Positions 34,674 to 44,479 of a stretch of 64,000 nt of DNA are shown here, piece after piece. The DNA comes from Gordonia amicalis NBRC 100051 = JCM 11271 (GTDB lineage Bacteria > Actinomycetota > Actinomycetes > Mycobacteriales > Mycobacteriaceae), in contig NZ_BANS01000016.1 of NCBI RefSeq assembly GCF_000332995.1, forward strand, positions 118,080 to 182,079, given 5' to 3'. Each line of letters begins with the position of its first letter. The stretch's first letter is position 1. Position numbers and translations under genes: made by a program. The notes beneath the pieces were generated by a model. It was not told the origin of the DNA. It saw only the letters and a program-made list of their open reading frames with translations, and made no database searches.

Positions 34674-37600
34674 TTGAGCCGACCGTCGCGGCGTGACCGG
34701 TACTCCTCGATCGTCATCGTCTGCAGGCGCGAGAAGGTGCCGGTGGGGTTGTCGACGAAGCCGATCGCCTTGACGTACGGTTCGATCACGTGCACCTTCT
34801 GCAGTGGCGTCACGATCAGCAGCTGCAGCCCCAGCTTGGCGAACAGGTCCAGCGCGTACCTTGTCGACACATCCGAGCCACGTCCGAAGGCCTCGTCGAT
34901 CACGGCGAAGCGGAAGTCGCGGGACTTCTCCACACCCCATTCCAGGCCGAACTGATACGCCAACGACGCCGCGAGGATCGTGTATGCCAGCTTCTCCTTC
35001 TGCCCACCGGATTTGCCGTCGGAGTCGCTGTAGTGCTCCCACTCCACGTCGGTGTCGACGTCTCGTTCGGATGCGGAGAACACGAACCAGTTGCGGACAT
35101 CGGTGACCCGCCGCGTCCAGTTCTTGTCGGAGTCGGCGTGGTCGTCGCGCCCGCGGAATCGTTCGATGATGCGCTTGACGTCCAGGAATCGTTGCTCGGA
35201 GTACTGGTCGCCGTCGACGGCGAGGCTGTCGTTGGTGAGGTTGCGTAGGTCCGCCCGGAACTGTGCAACGTCCTGATTGGTGGTGGCCTCCCGCTCGAGC
35301 CGGATGTAGCGTCCCGGGTTGTACGGCACCGCCCCCAACGCCTCGTTGATCCGGGCGACGCGCTCGTCGATGGAGGCGGCCTGCCGGTTGAGCCAGTTGT
35401 TGAACCCGGCCAGCTCCTGGATCGCGTTCTTGTTCAACTGCTCCTTGAACTCGAACTCGAAGCGCGGCAGATCATCGGTGGCAACCTGTTCGCGGAACGT
35501 CACGAAGTCGGCGCGCGCATCGACGTCGGCGTCCATGTCGGCCCGCAGATCGGGCCAGCGCCGCAGCACCTCGGCCATCTGCTGGGCCAGGCTCTGCCCG
35601 AAACCGCCGAGCTCACGGGTGAGCCGTTCGATTCGTTGATGCAGCGTCGACGACAACGTGTTCTCCGCGGCGGCACACTCGGCGGCCCGGGTCGGCAGTG
35701 ATCCGGAGAGTCGTTGCGTCAGTGCGGCATACGAGGTGCGGGCCGTCGCGAGGTCGGTGTCGGTGTGCTCGGCGACGTACTCGTCGTCGCGTTTGCGGTC
35801 CTGCTCCGCGCGATGGCGGGTCGCGGCGGTGGTGGCGAGCTTGCCGGTGAGCTCGTCGATGGCGGTGTCGGCGGTGGCCGCCAGCTCGGCGTTGCGTTCC
35901 AGAGCGGTCGTGATCTCCTGCAGACGAGAGGAACCTGATTCCAGCCGTGCTCGTTCGGCCGCATACTGGTCGGCGCGGCGTTGCGCTTCGTCGACGTCCA
36001 GATCGGCCCACGAATGGAAGCCGTCGAGACGGGCGAGCGCCTCGCGGCGCGTCTGCAATTGGTCCCGCTCCGACGACAGTGCCTCGACTTCCGTGGCGGC
36101 GGTCGCACGTTGCCGGTCCAGGTCGGCGAGATCCTCGCGCAGCGCGGCGATCTTGCGCTCGTTCGCCCATCCGAGAACCCAGCGGCGGGGATCGTCGACC
36201 CGATGCCGATCGTCCTTTTCGTGCCGACCGCCCGAACGGACCTGCCCCTCACGGGTGACGGCCCGCTTGGCGGACCGGAACTCCTCAAGGGTCGCCGCGC
36301 ACTGGTGGTCGGCACGCTTGATCAGTTCGTCGCGCAGATAATCAGCGAACGGACCGGCTTTGACATCGAGGCGGTCGGCGAGCAGCAGGGTCGCGGAACC
36401 CTGCCGCTGCAACGGAATTCGTCGTGCCGGCACCCGTTCGTAGACGAGTTTGGCGCCGACGGTGCGCCCGCCGGCACCCCGGAACGTGAGGCGCCGGCCG
36501 TTGACCCACTGGGTGACCGCCTCGTAGTGCTGCTGCGGAACCAGCAACGACAGCGCGAAACCACGCAGTACCCGTTCGGCCGCGCCGCGCCATTCGGCAT
36601 GCTCCTCGGCGACGTCGAGAAGCTCACCGGCATAGGGCACCTCCTCGTGGGAGAGGCCGAGATCGGTGCACAGCTCGTCGCGCAGCTGGACCTGATCGGG
36701 CGGCAGGTTGGTGGTGCGATTGGCGAGGTCGTCGAGTTCGTCGCGGATGGCGTCGCACCGTCTGGCGACTTCTTTCTCCCGTCCGATGGCGTCGGCGGTC
36801 GACGCGTCGAGTGACTGCTTCGTCGCCGCCAGTCGCGGACGTTCATCGGCGATGAGACCACGCAGCGAGGTGAACTGTTCTGCCGTGATCACCGGCTCGA
36901 AGCCGGCGGCGGTCACCGCGGTGTCGAACAGTGCGCGGCCGTGGCGGCGTTTGTCCACATCGTCGCGGGCGGTCGACGCGAGACGTTCCAGCTCACCGAT
37001 GCGATCGCCGCCGGCCCGGGCCCGTTCCTCGATGAGCGATTCACGTTCGCGGCTCAGAGTCCGTTGCCGCGCTTTGGCTTCGTCCTGCTCACGCAACAGG
37101 CGTTCGCCTTCGGCGGTGAGGGTGGCGATCTCGTGGGCGAGCAGACCGGAGCGATGCTCGGCCATGAACAGTCGCACTGCTGCCCGCTGCCGGTCGAGGG
37201 CGTCACGTTCGGCCAGCGCGGCGTCGTACTTCTGCGCGGTCGCGACGATCGGGTCGAGCAACTCGAGCTGCTCGCGCGCCCGCTTGACCGCGTCGTACGC
37301 CTTGGTGAGGTCGTCGAAGTGGGCGATGATGTCGCGAACCCGGTCGGTCGAGTCGCTCGGTTCGAGCATGTGCCCGCGGACGAAATCGTTGAGATTGCCC
37401 ACCGACTTCATCGACACTGTCTGGTGCAGCAGCTCCAGGGCCTGTTCGGACCGGATGCCCAGCAGCCGCCGAAGCGCGGTGGAGTATCTGGGGAACTCGT
37501 CGACCACGTCGGCGCCGCCGGATCGCAGGCGTTTGCGCAGATCGCGCAGGTCGGAACCGAAGTCGGCGAAATCGGTGGCGATGGCGAGCTGTTTGCTCGC

Positions 37601-38071
37601 GGTGACGTAGAAGCGGTACGGCTGCCCGGCACTGTCGCGTTGCTGGAAGACCTGTGCCAGGGTGACGGTCTCGTCGTAGCCGGGATTGGTGAACACTCCC
37701 AGGATCACCGAGTAGGTGCTGCGGTCCTGGCGCAGCCCCTTCGCACGTGATCGGCCGGTCGCCTCTTGTCGTTCCGACTTGTAGTGGCCTTCGACATAGG
37801 ACCGCAGTGTGCGTTCCTTGGCCTCGGCGCCGGCGGCCTTGTTGTAGGCGATCTTGTGGGCCGGCATCAGCAGCGTCGTGACCGCATCGACCAGAGTCGA
37901 CTTGCCGGAGCCGATGTCGCCGGTGAGCAGGGCGGTGTCGGTATTGGGGCTCAGCCGCCACACCTGCCGGTCGAAGGTGCCCCAGTTGAGGACCTCGACA
38001 TGTTGCAGCCGGAATCCGGCGCCGCCGGCCGGGGCGGCCAGTTCGACCGAAGAGAACAGGCCCTCAGTCAT
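34670..38071 (-). CDS. jetC: Wadjet SMC-like ATPase JetC
   Basis: A 1133-residue MukB/SbcC-like SMC protein: Walker A GDIGSGKST (residues 51-59), long heptad-rich coiled-coil arms with a central hinge region, and C-terminal signature SGGQKEKLAYTIL plus Walker B FRFAVIDEAFGRG. It should dimerise and extrude plasmid DNA loops with JetA (kleisin) and JetB (kite). ATG 38071 overlaps the end of jetB by 8 nt; an upstream in-frame extension lies inside jetB and is not needed. Confidence 0.94.
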   Translation of the reverse strand: MTEGLFSSVELAAPAGGAGFRLQHVEVLNWGTFDRQVWRLSPNTDTALLTGDIGSGKSTLVDAVTTLLMPAHKIAYNKAAGAEAKERTLRSYVEGHYKSERQEATGRSRAKGLRQDRSTYSVILGVFTNPGYDETVTLAQVFQQRDSAGQPYRFYVTASKQLAIATDFADFGSDLRDLRKRLRSGGADVVDEFPRYSTALRRLLGIRSEQALELLHQTVSMKSVGNLNDFVRGHMLEPSDSTDRVRDIIAHFDDLTKAYDAVKRAREQLELLDPIVATAQKYDAALAERDALDRQRAAVRLFMAEHRSGLLAHEIATLTAEGERLLREQDEAKARQRTLSRERESLIEERARAGGDRIGELERLASTARDDVDKRRHGRALFDTAVTAAGFEPVITAEQFTSLRGLIADERPRLAATKQSLDASTADAIGREKEVARRCDAIRDELDDLANRTTNLPPDQVQLRDELCTDLGLSHEEVPYAGELLDVAEEHAEWRGAAERVLRGFALSLLVPQQHYEAVTQWVNGRRLTFRGAGGRTVGAKLVYERVPARRIPLQRQGSATLLLADRLDVKAGPFADYLRDELIKRADHQCAATLEEFRSAKRAVTREGQVRSGGRHEKDDRHRVDDPRRWVLGWANERKIAALREDLADLDRQRATAATEVEALSSERDQLQTRREALARLDGFHSWADLDVDEAQRRADQYAAERARLESGSSRLQEITTALERNAELAATADTAIDELTGKLATTAATRHRAEQDRKRDDEYVAEHTDTDLATARTSYAALTQRLSGSLPTRAAECAAAENTLSSTLHQRIERLTRELGGFGQSLAQQMAEVLRRWPDLRADMDADVDARADFVTFREQVATDDLPRFEFEFKEQLNKNAIQELAGFNNWLNRQAASIDERVARINEALGAVPYNPGRYIRLEREATTNQDVAQFRADLRNLTNDSLAVDGDQYSEQRFLDVKRIIERFRGRDDHADSDKNWTRRVTDVRNWFVFSASERDVDTDVEWEHYSDSDGKSGGQKEKLAYTILAASLAYQFGLEWGVEKSRDFRFAVIDEAFGRGSDVSTRYALDLFAKLGLQLLIVTPLQKVHVIEPYVKAIGFVDNPTGTFSRLQTMTIEEYRSRRDGRLK

Positions 38072-38642
38072 TGGCGCTCGCCGTCCCCGCGTACTCGCGC
38101 AGCTTGCCGGCGAAGTCCGACAGTGTCTGTGCATCGATGTAGGCCTTGATGATGCGCCGGACCTCCCACTGATCGGTCTGGCCGCGGAGCTGGCGCAGGA
38201 AGCCGAGTTCGACGGTTTTCTTGATGGTTGCCTCGGCCTGGTCGACCAGTCGGGCCTCGTTGGTGGACTCGGCCTGGAACAGCCGCAGCATCTCCATGAT
38301 CTGTTCGGTCGACAGCACGAGGCGCCCGTCGCCGCCGGTGATCTCGAACTCCAGCAGCCGTTTGCGCAGCAGCACCAGCAGCAGACTCACGTTGTAGGTC
38401 AACGCACGTCGGCGCACGAGCCGCGGAAGTGGTTCGTCGCCTTCTTCTGCCGGACGGGACCGCAGGTAGGCATAACCCTCGGAGTCGTCGAGCACCACAT
38501 CCACGCCGATGATGGCGAAGTGGTCGCGTACCCCGGCACCGGAACGTTCGAGGGTGCTCCAGGTGTCCTCGTCGGATTCGCGATACACCACGCCCTGCAT
38601 CAGCCGGATGATCGCGCTCGCGACAGCGCGTTCGTCGGTCAT
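38064..38642 (-). CDS. jetB: Wadjet kite subunit JetB (DUF4194)
   Basis: A 192-residue winged-helix protein of the DUF4194 group (RALTYNVSLLLVLLRKRLLEFE core). It binds the kleisin JetA in the SMC complex. Its start overlaps the jetA stop by 4 nt, keeping jetA-jetB-jetC-jetD as one translationally coupled operon. Confidence 0.92.
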   Translation of the reverse strand: MTDERAVASAIIRLMQGVVYRESDEDTWSTLERSGAGVRDHFAIIGVDVVLDDSEGYAYLRSRPAEEGDEPLPRLVRRRALTYNVSLLLVLLRKRLLEFEITGGDGRLVLSTEQIMEMLRLFQAESTNEARLVDQAEATIKKTVELGFLRQLRGQTDQWEVRRIIKAYIDAQTLSDFAGKLREYAGTASAND

Positions 38643-40081
38643 CGTCGCCTCACCGTGACTCTCGGTAGCCGGGCACGTTTGGTGGTGTCCGGGTCGTCGG
38701 GGTCGGGATACTCGAGCAGCGTTTCCTCGGTGTCGTCGATGTCGACACTGACGTCGTCGTCATCGAGAGCGAGGTAGCCGACGATCTCGGCCGCGCCCTG
38801 CTCGATCGGGTACATCTCGATCACATCCGACAGCAGCGCCGACGAGCGCTGCGGGAGGATGGTTCGGATGTTGGCGGCCAGTCGCGCCTGATCCACGTAG
38901 GTCTGGCTGAACAGGAGATCCGCGTCGACCTCCTCGGTGGCGTCGTCGAGCCGGCTCTCGACGGTGACGGCTGCCGGTTGCTGATAGAGCGGCCGTTCGA
39001 ACGGCAGCACGATCTCGATGCCGGGCTGATCGACCGTGAGGCCGAAACCCGGTTCCCGGCCGCGGACCTCGAGAGCGGTGGCCTCCACCGAGCGCACGAG
39101 GTCGAGGACGCGTCGGTTCTCGAGCCACACCTGGTCGTCGAGGAATCGGCGAAGTTGTTCGGAGATCTGTCGCACGGTGCGCTGGGTGCGATCGGCGGCC
39201 TCCGACCAGTCGTGGTGGATACCGCGGATGGGCCGGTCGGCGTCGATGATGTCCATCGACGACACCGCGTCGAGCAGGTCCGACAGTTCGGTCTGCCGTT
39301 CGTCGGAGAGCAGGAACTCGTAGAACGACTGGAAGCTGCGGCCCTGATCGGAGCCGGCGATCTCCGAGCGGCCACCCACCAGTTCGGCGAGCAGCTCACC
39401 CTTCGGGCCGTCCCAGGAGGCGATCTTCTCGCGGGCGGCTCGGTCGAGCAGACGGAAATTGTCCTCGACCTCGCGGAAGTCGGAGAGCAGCTCCCGGGCG
39501 GTCGACGAGAGCTGCTGATAGCGATCGCGCACACCGACCTCGTCGAGGACCGACACATCACCGGCTTCGACCGCCTCGATCTCGGCGTCGATCTCCGCGC
39601 GACGGCGACGTAGCTGGGCCAACCGGATCTCCGGGTCGGACTCGGTGCCATGCACGATCTGTCGCAACAGCTCGACGACGGTGTGCAGCCTCGACTCGGT
39701 GCCGACGAACGACCGGCCCCGCAACGAGACGACCCACCCGTAGGCCTTCTCGAAGGCGGGGGTCACCTCGTAGTGGACCTCGTCGTCGCCGGGCGGGTAG
39801 AAGCGGCGCAGGAAACCGGCGTCGGTGGCGGCCCAATCCTCCAGATAGGCGCGCGGTTCCTTGGGAAAGCGTGGTTGCCCGTCTTCGGTCGATGAGGCGA
39901 TGTTGAGGGTGTAGAGGAGGTCATCCAGCGCTGTGGCCAGGTCACTTGCCGAGCCGGCGCCTCGGTTGCCCTCGACGAAATAGTTGCCGAGGAACGTCAG
40001 GATGAGCGGCGAGTTGTGCGCGCGCAGCAGCCGCCAGGCGGGATGCCGTTCCCACAGGCTGCCGAATGCGTCGAAGTCCAC
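38639..40081 (-). CDS. jetA: Wadjet kleisin subunit JetA (DUF3375)
   Basis: A 480-residue DUF3375 protein (starts MDFDAFGSLWERHPAWRLLRAHN) with central coiled-coil stretches and an acidic C-terminus. It is the kleisin linking JetC heads. It is the first gene of the operon; GTG 40081 is preceded 6 nt upstream by a TACCCT box on the same strand, so the message is probably leaderless. Confidence 0.92.
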   Translation of the reverse strand: MDFDAFGSLWERHPAWRLLRAHNSPLILTFLGNYFVEGNRGAGSASDLATALDDLLYTLNIASSTEDGQPRFPKEPRAYLEDWAATDAGFLRRFYPPGDDEVHYEVTPAFEKAYGWVVSLRGRSFVGTESRLHTVVELLRQIVHGTESDPEIRLAQLRRRRAEIDAEIEAVEAGDVSVLDEVGVRDRYQQLSSTARELLSDFREVEDNFRLLDRAAREKIASWDGPKGELLAELVGGRSEIAGSDQGRSFQSFYEFLLSDERQTELSDLLDAVSSMDIIDADRPIRGIHHDWSEAADRTQRTVRQISEQLRRFLDDQVWLENRRVLDLVRSVEATALEVRGREPGFGLTVDQPGIEIVLPFERPLYQQPAAVTVESRLDDATEEVDADLLFSQTYVDQARLAANIRTILPQRSSALLSDVIEMYPIEQGAAEIVGYLALDDDDVSVDIDDTEETLLEYPDPDDPDTTKRARLPRVTVRRR

Positions 40082-40087
40082 GGGTCA

Positions 40088-40093
40088 AGGGTA
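40088..40093 (-). promoter_or_regulatory. -10 box of the Wadjet operon
   Basis: On the minus strand this reads TACCCT (TANNNT) and ends 6 nt before the jetA GTG. Confidence 0.5.
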
Positions 40094-40151
40094 GGCAATG
40101 GGGCCGACATGCTGGGTCAACGGTGTGCGTGCCGGGTTGTGGCCGGGGAGG

Positions 40152-43100
40152 TCAGTACACATCGCGCACGTACCGCTTGTCGGCGGCGAGGGCCTTGACG
40201 TAGGCCTCGGCAGACGCGGGGGAGCGGCGACCGTGCTGCGCGACGATGCCCTTCAGGGTCGCGTCGACGTCCTTCGCCATCCGGGTCGCGTCACCGCAGA
40301 CGTATACGTGGGCACCGTCGTGCAGCCACTGGTAGAGCTCTTCGCCGTGTTCGACCATGCGGTCCTGGACGTAGATCTTGCGATCCTGGTCGCGGGAGAA
40401 TGCGACGTCGAGGCGGGTCAGCAGGCCGTCGCCGAGCATGGTCGTCAGCTCGTCTCGGTAGTAGAAGTCGGTGGCCGAGTACTGTTCGCCGAAGAACAGC
40501 CAGTTCTTACCGTTGTGGCCCAGGGCCTCTCGTTCGCGGAGAAAACCGCGGAACGGGGCGATACCGGTGCCCGGTCCGATCATGATCATCGGGGTGTCGG
40601 GATCGGCCGGCGGGCGGAAGTGCGTGGTCGAGGTGACGAAGACCCCGACCTCGGTGTCTTCGGCTTGGTCGGCGAGGAAGGTCGAGCAGACCCCGCCACG
40701 CTGGATGCCACATCGGTTGTAGCGCACCGCCGACACCGTCAGCTGCACCTCGTCGGGACTCTCCAGTGGGCTCGACGAGATCGAATACGAACGCGGGGCC
40801 AGTGGTTTGAGGATCTTCAGCCACTCGTCGACGTCGGCGGAGATCGGGTGCTCGGTGAGGACGTCCACCGACTGACGGCCCCAGGACCAGTCGTTGAACG
40901 CCTGCTTGTTGCCGGCCGCGACGAGCGTCTTCAGCTCGTCCGAACCGCAACGCTCGCCGACGAATCGGACGAAATCGGGAGTGACCCGCGCGAACTCGAG
41001 CCGTTCGCGCAGTGCCTGGTGCAGGGGCATGTCGTCGCCGCCGACCGTCACCGAGTGTCCGCCGTCGAGTCCCGTCCGGTCGAGAAACTCGTCGATCAGG
41101 GCCGGGTTGTTCAGCGGCCACACGCCGAGCGCGTCACCGGCCTGATAGGTCAAGGTGTCGGCGGGCAGCCGGAACCCGAAGTTGCGCACGTCCTTCTGCG
41201 ATCCCTCGGTGTTCAGCTTCACATTGCGCACCAGCGAGGTGACCAGCGGCTTCTTGCGTGAGTAGGCCGGCGCGGTCCTCACCGACGGTGCTGCCGACGA
41301 GTCTGCGGGCTCGCTGACGACGGTGACCCGCTCGTCGGTGACGCCGGAGACGGGCGCGCGGTTGCCGATGCTGATCGCGCGGATCACCTCGTTGAGCCAG
41401 CCGCCCGCGGTCTCCTCGAAGTCCGGTTCGCAGTCGACGCGGTCGACGATCCGACGACCACCGAGCTCACCGATCCGTTCGTCGAGTTTGCGCCCGTGGC
41501 CGCAGAAGTCGTCGTAGTTCGAGTCGCCGAGGGCGAGCACCGCGTAGTCGACACCGGAGAGGTCCGGTGCCTCAGCGCCATTCAATGCCTCCCAGAAGGC
41601 CGTACCGTTGTCCGGCGGATCACCGTCGCCGGTCGTGGACGTGACGAACAGCGCGGTACCCCGCAAGTCGCCGACCTCGACCTCGTCCATCGACTTGGCA
41701 TCGACGCGGAGCCCGCTCGCCTTCACCCGTTCGGCGGTCTCGGTGGCCAGTTCCTCCGCGTTGCCCATCTGCGACGCCCACAGCACGGTGATCGTGCCGG
41801 TCGACTCCGCCGGCTCCGAAGACTCTTCGCTCGGCGGGGCGACTTCGGTGCGCGCGAACATCCCGGCCAGCAGGCCCGACACCCACACTCGGACCTCCGG
41901 GCGCAGCGGTGCATCGGCCGGAACCGTGGGAACCTTTGACGGTGCGTCCGGGACCCCGGCGGCCAGCCCGGCCAGATACAACTGTTCGGTCGATGACAAC
42001 TCCGGAGAGGTGACGTCCGAAACCTCGAGTGCGACAGCCAACTCGGAAGACCCGGCGACCGGCACCACGGCCGGTGTAGACCCGGCGGCCTTTGTCAGCG
42101 TCACGGCACACACCTTCAGCTCGGGCTGCCGGGAGAGCGGGTCCACCGCATCAGACGTGACCGCGTTGATGGAGAGGTGCTCACCGAAGACGTCGTTCCA
42201 GTGGAACGGCACGAAGCAGTTCCCGGGACGCACCCGATCGGAGATCCTGGCCGGCAACACCGCTCGTCCACGACGCGACGCCACCTCGACCTTGTCCTTC
42301 GCCGCGACACCGATGCGCTCGGCGTCCTCCGGATGGAGTTCGACGAACGGCTCCGGGTTGAGTTTGTTCAGCTTGGCAACCCGGCCGGTCTTGGTCATCG
42401 TGTGCCATTGGTGCGGCAGGCGGCCGGTGTTGAGCAGGAACGGATAGTCGTCGTCCGGGAGCTCGGCGGGGTCGAGGTGCGGCCGGGCGAAGAACTGCGC
42501 GCGGCGTGTGGGTGTGGCGAATGCCAGTCGCGGAGTCGATCCGTCATCGAGACGGTGCAGCGTCTGGCTCCGGCCCTCGTTCAGATAGCGGATCGGGTTG
42601 CGCGCGCCGTCTTCGAGGAGGTCGGCCCCGTCGGACGACGGTGGGCACGGCCATTGCATCGGTGCCCGGCGCAGGCCGTCGTAGGTGACGCCGCGCAGGT
42701 CGTAACCGGTGTCGGGGTTGGCGAACTGCTTGATCTCGGCGAAGATCTCCTCGGCACTCGAATAGCTGAAGGCGTCCGCGTAGCCCATCTCGCAGGCGAT
42801 GCGTGCGATGATCTCCCAGTCGGGGATCGCCTGCCCGGGCGCGTCGAGAGCGGGTTCGAACAGGGTGAGGTTCCGCTCCGAGTTCACCATGATTCCGGTC
42901 GATTCCGACCACAGCGCCGCGGGGAGCACGACGTCGGCGTACTGGTTGCTCTCCGTCTCGGCGAAGGCGTCCTGCGTGATCACGAGATCGGCGCGTTCGA
43001 GTCCTTCGATGACAGTCTTGCGATTGCCGACGGAGGCAACAGGATTGGTGCAGATGATCCAGCAGGCCTTGATCTCGCCATCGGCCATCTTGCGGAACAA

Positions 43101-44285
43101 GTCGATGGTGCCGCCGCCGACGTCGGTGCGTAGTGTGCCGGCCGGGAGGCCCCACGCGGTCTCGACGAACGTGCGATCCACCTCGGACAGCACCGACCTC
43201 TGGCCGGGCAATCCCGGCCCCATGTAACCCATCTCGCGGCCGCCCATCGCATTCGGCTGGCCTGTCAAGGAGAACGGTCCGCTGCCGAGTCGGCAGATCG
43301 CGCCTGTCGCGAGGTGGAGGTTGATGAGCGCGTTGGTGTTCCAGGTGCCGTGGGTCGACTGGTTGAGGCCCATGGTCCAGCAGCTCATCCATTCGCCGGC
43401 CTCGCCGATCATCGTGGCCGCGGTACGCAGGTCCTCGGCGGGAATCCCGGTAATGGATTCGACGACCTCCGGCGAGTACTGCGCAGCGAAGTCCGGCATC
43501 TGCTCGAATCCGTCGGTGAACGACGCGATGAACTCGTCGTCGGTGTGGCCGTCGGAGATCAGCAGATGCAGGAGCCCGTTGAGGAAGGCGAGGTCGGTGC
43601 CGGATTCGATCTGCAGGAACAGGTCGGCCTTGTCGGCGGTCGCGGTCCGCCGCGGGTCGACCACGATCAGCTTCGCTCCCGCCTTGACCCGGTCCATCAT
43701 CCGCAGGAAGAGGATCGGGTGGCAGTCGGCCATGTTCGACCCGATGACCAGGAAGACGTCGGCGTGGTCGAAGTCCTGGTACGAACCGGGCGGACCGTCG
43801 GAGCCGAGCGACAGCTTGTAGCCGGTGCCGGCGCTGGCCATGCACAACCGGGAGTTCGACTCGATCTGGTTGGTACCGATGAAACCCTTGGCGAGTTTGT
43901 TCGACAGATACTGCGCCTCGAGTGACATCTGACCGGACACGTACAGCGCGACCGCGTCGGGGCCGTGATCGTCGACGATGGCGCGCAACCGGCGCGCGGT
44001 GTCGGTGAGGACCGCGTCGAGGTCGCCGCGGCGTAGCTGACCGCCGCGGTCGTCGCGGACGAGGGGAGCGTCGAGCCGTCCGCCGGCGGCGAGCATGTCG
44101 GCGGTGGTCGATCCCTTGGTGCACAGCCGGCCGAAGTTCGTGGGGTGATCGGCGCGCCCGACGGTCTTGACCAGCCCGCCGGAGTCGTCGAGCCGCATCT
44201 CCATACCGCAGCCGACGCCGCAGTAGGCGCACAGGGACATGACCGATCGGGACATGACGGGGTGCGTGGGGGGTGAGGCGGTCAC
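40152..44285 (-). CDS. nasN: Assimilatory nitrate reductase fused to a flavoprotein reductase
   Basis: A 1377-residue fusion. The N-terminus is a molybdopterin oxidoreductase with a [4Fe-4S] motif CAYCGVGC...LCTKG and a C-terminal Mo-cofactor-binding domain (to ~750). A linker follows, then a flavodoxin-like FMN domain (TVLWASQMGNAEELA, ~850) and a CysJ-type FAD/NADPH reductase (RSYSISSS; GPGTGIAPFRGFL). It can therefore take NADPH electrons to nitrate in one chain, as in the mycobacterial NasN. GTG 44285 is the longest start; ATGs at 44255 and 44240 are alternatives without ribosome sites. Confidence 0.93.
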   Translation of the reverse strand: MTASPPTHPVMSRSVMSLCAYCGVGCGMEMRLDDSGGLVKTVGRADHPTNFGRLCTKGSTTADMLAAGGRLDAPLVRDDRGGQLRRGDLDAVLTDTARRLRAIVDDHGPDAVALYVSGQMSLEAQYLSNKLAKGFIGTNQIESNSRLCMASAGTGYKLSLGSDGPPGSYQDFDHADVFLVIGSNMADCHPILFLRMMDRVKAGAKLIVVDPRRTATADKADLFLQIESGTDLAFLNGLLHLLISDGHTDDEFIASFTDGFEQMPDFAAQYSPEVVESITGIPAEDLRTAATMIGEAGEWMSCWTMGLNQSTHGTWNTNALINLHLATGAICRLGSGPFSLTGQPNAMGGREMGYMGPGLPGQRSVLSEVDRTFVETAWGLPAGTLRTDVGGGTIDLFRKMADGEIKACWIICTNPVASVGNRKTVIEGLERADLVITQDAFAETESNQYADVVLPAALWSESTGIMVNSERNLTLFEPALDAPGQAIPDWEIIARIACEMGYADAFSYSSAEEIFAEIKQFANPDTGYDLRGVTYDGLRRAPMQWPCPPSSDGADLLEDGARNPIRYLNEGRSQTLHRLDDGSTPRLAFATPTRRAQFFARPHLDPAELPDDDYPFLLNTGRLPHQWHTMTKTGRVAKLNKLNPEPFVELHPEDAERIGVAAKDKVEVASRRGRAVLPARISDRVRPGNCFVPFHWNDVFGEHLSINAVTSDAVDPLSRQPELKVCAVTLTKAAGSTPAVVPVAGSSELAVALEVSDVTSPELSSTEQLYLAGLAAGVPDAPSKVPTVPADAPLRPEVRVWVSGLLAGMFARTEVAPPSEESSEPAESTGTITVLWASQMGNAEELATETAERVKASGLRVDAKSMDEVEVGDLRGTALFVTSTTGDGDPPDNGTAFWEALNGAEAPDLSGVDYAVLALGDSNYDDFCGHGRKLDERIGELGGRRIVDRVDCEPDFEETAGGWLNEVIRAISIGNRAPVSGVTDERVTVVSEPADSSAAPSVRTAPAYSRKKPLVTSLVRNVKLNTEGSQKDVRNFGFRLPADTLTYQAGDALGVWPLNNPALIDEFLDRTGLDGGHSVTVGGDDMPLHQALRERLEFARVTPDFVRFVGERCGSDELKTLVAAGNKQAFNDWSWGRQSVDVLTEHPISADVDEWLKILKPLAPRSYSISSSPLESPDEVQLTVSAVRYNRCGIQRGGVCSTFLADQAEDTEVGVFVTSTTHFRPPADPDTPMIMIGPGTGIAPFRGFLREREALGHNGKNWLFFGEQYSATDFYYRDELTTMLGDGLLTRLDVAFSRDQDRKIYVQDRMVEHGEELYQWLHDGAHVYVCGDATRMAKDVDATLKGIVAQHGRRSPASAEAYVKALAADKRYVRDVY

Positions 44286-44307
44286 GGTTCCAGCGTCGAA
44301 GTCGGAT

Positions 44308-44339
44308 GTTTCGCAACCCGAAGGCCGGCGTTACGCAAC
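44308..44339 (-). promoter_or_regulatory. Repeated GTTnCGCAAC elements upstream of nasN
   Basis: GTTTCGCAAC (44308-44317) and GTTACGCAAC (44330-44339) are 22 bp apart. On the nasN strand they read GTAAC and GAAAC, the two GlnR half-site types, but at twice the usual 11-bp spacing. A weak GlnR candidate. Confidence 0.3.
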
Positions 44340-44439
44340 CATCAACTTGATCTCACAGTCGATGGTCACTGGCGTGAAGGCGGGAGAAACTGCAGGTCGC
44401 GCGCAATTCCGAGACCGGATGGTCCGTGTTGCGGCGTTG

Positions 44440-44455
44440 CTCAGGCGGATCTCAG
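44440..44455 (+). promoter_or_regulatory. Direct repeat upstream of mprA (possible MprA box)
   Basis: CTCAG occurs at 44440-44444 and 44451-44455, one helical turn apart, just upstream of mprA. MprA is known to bind loosely conserved direct repeats in its own promoter. The match is suggestive only. Confidence 0.35.
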
Positions 44456-44479
44456 CCGAGGCGGATAAGACTGTATGCC

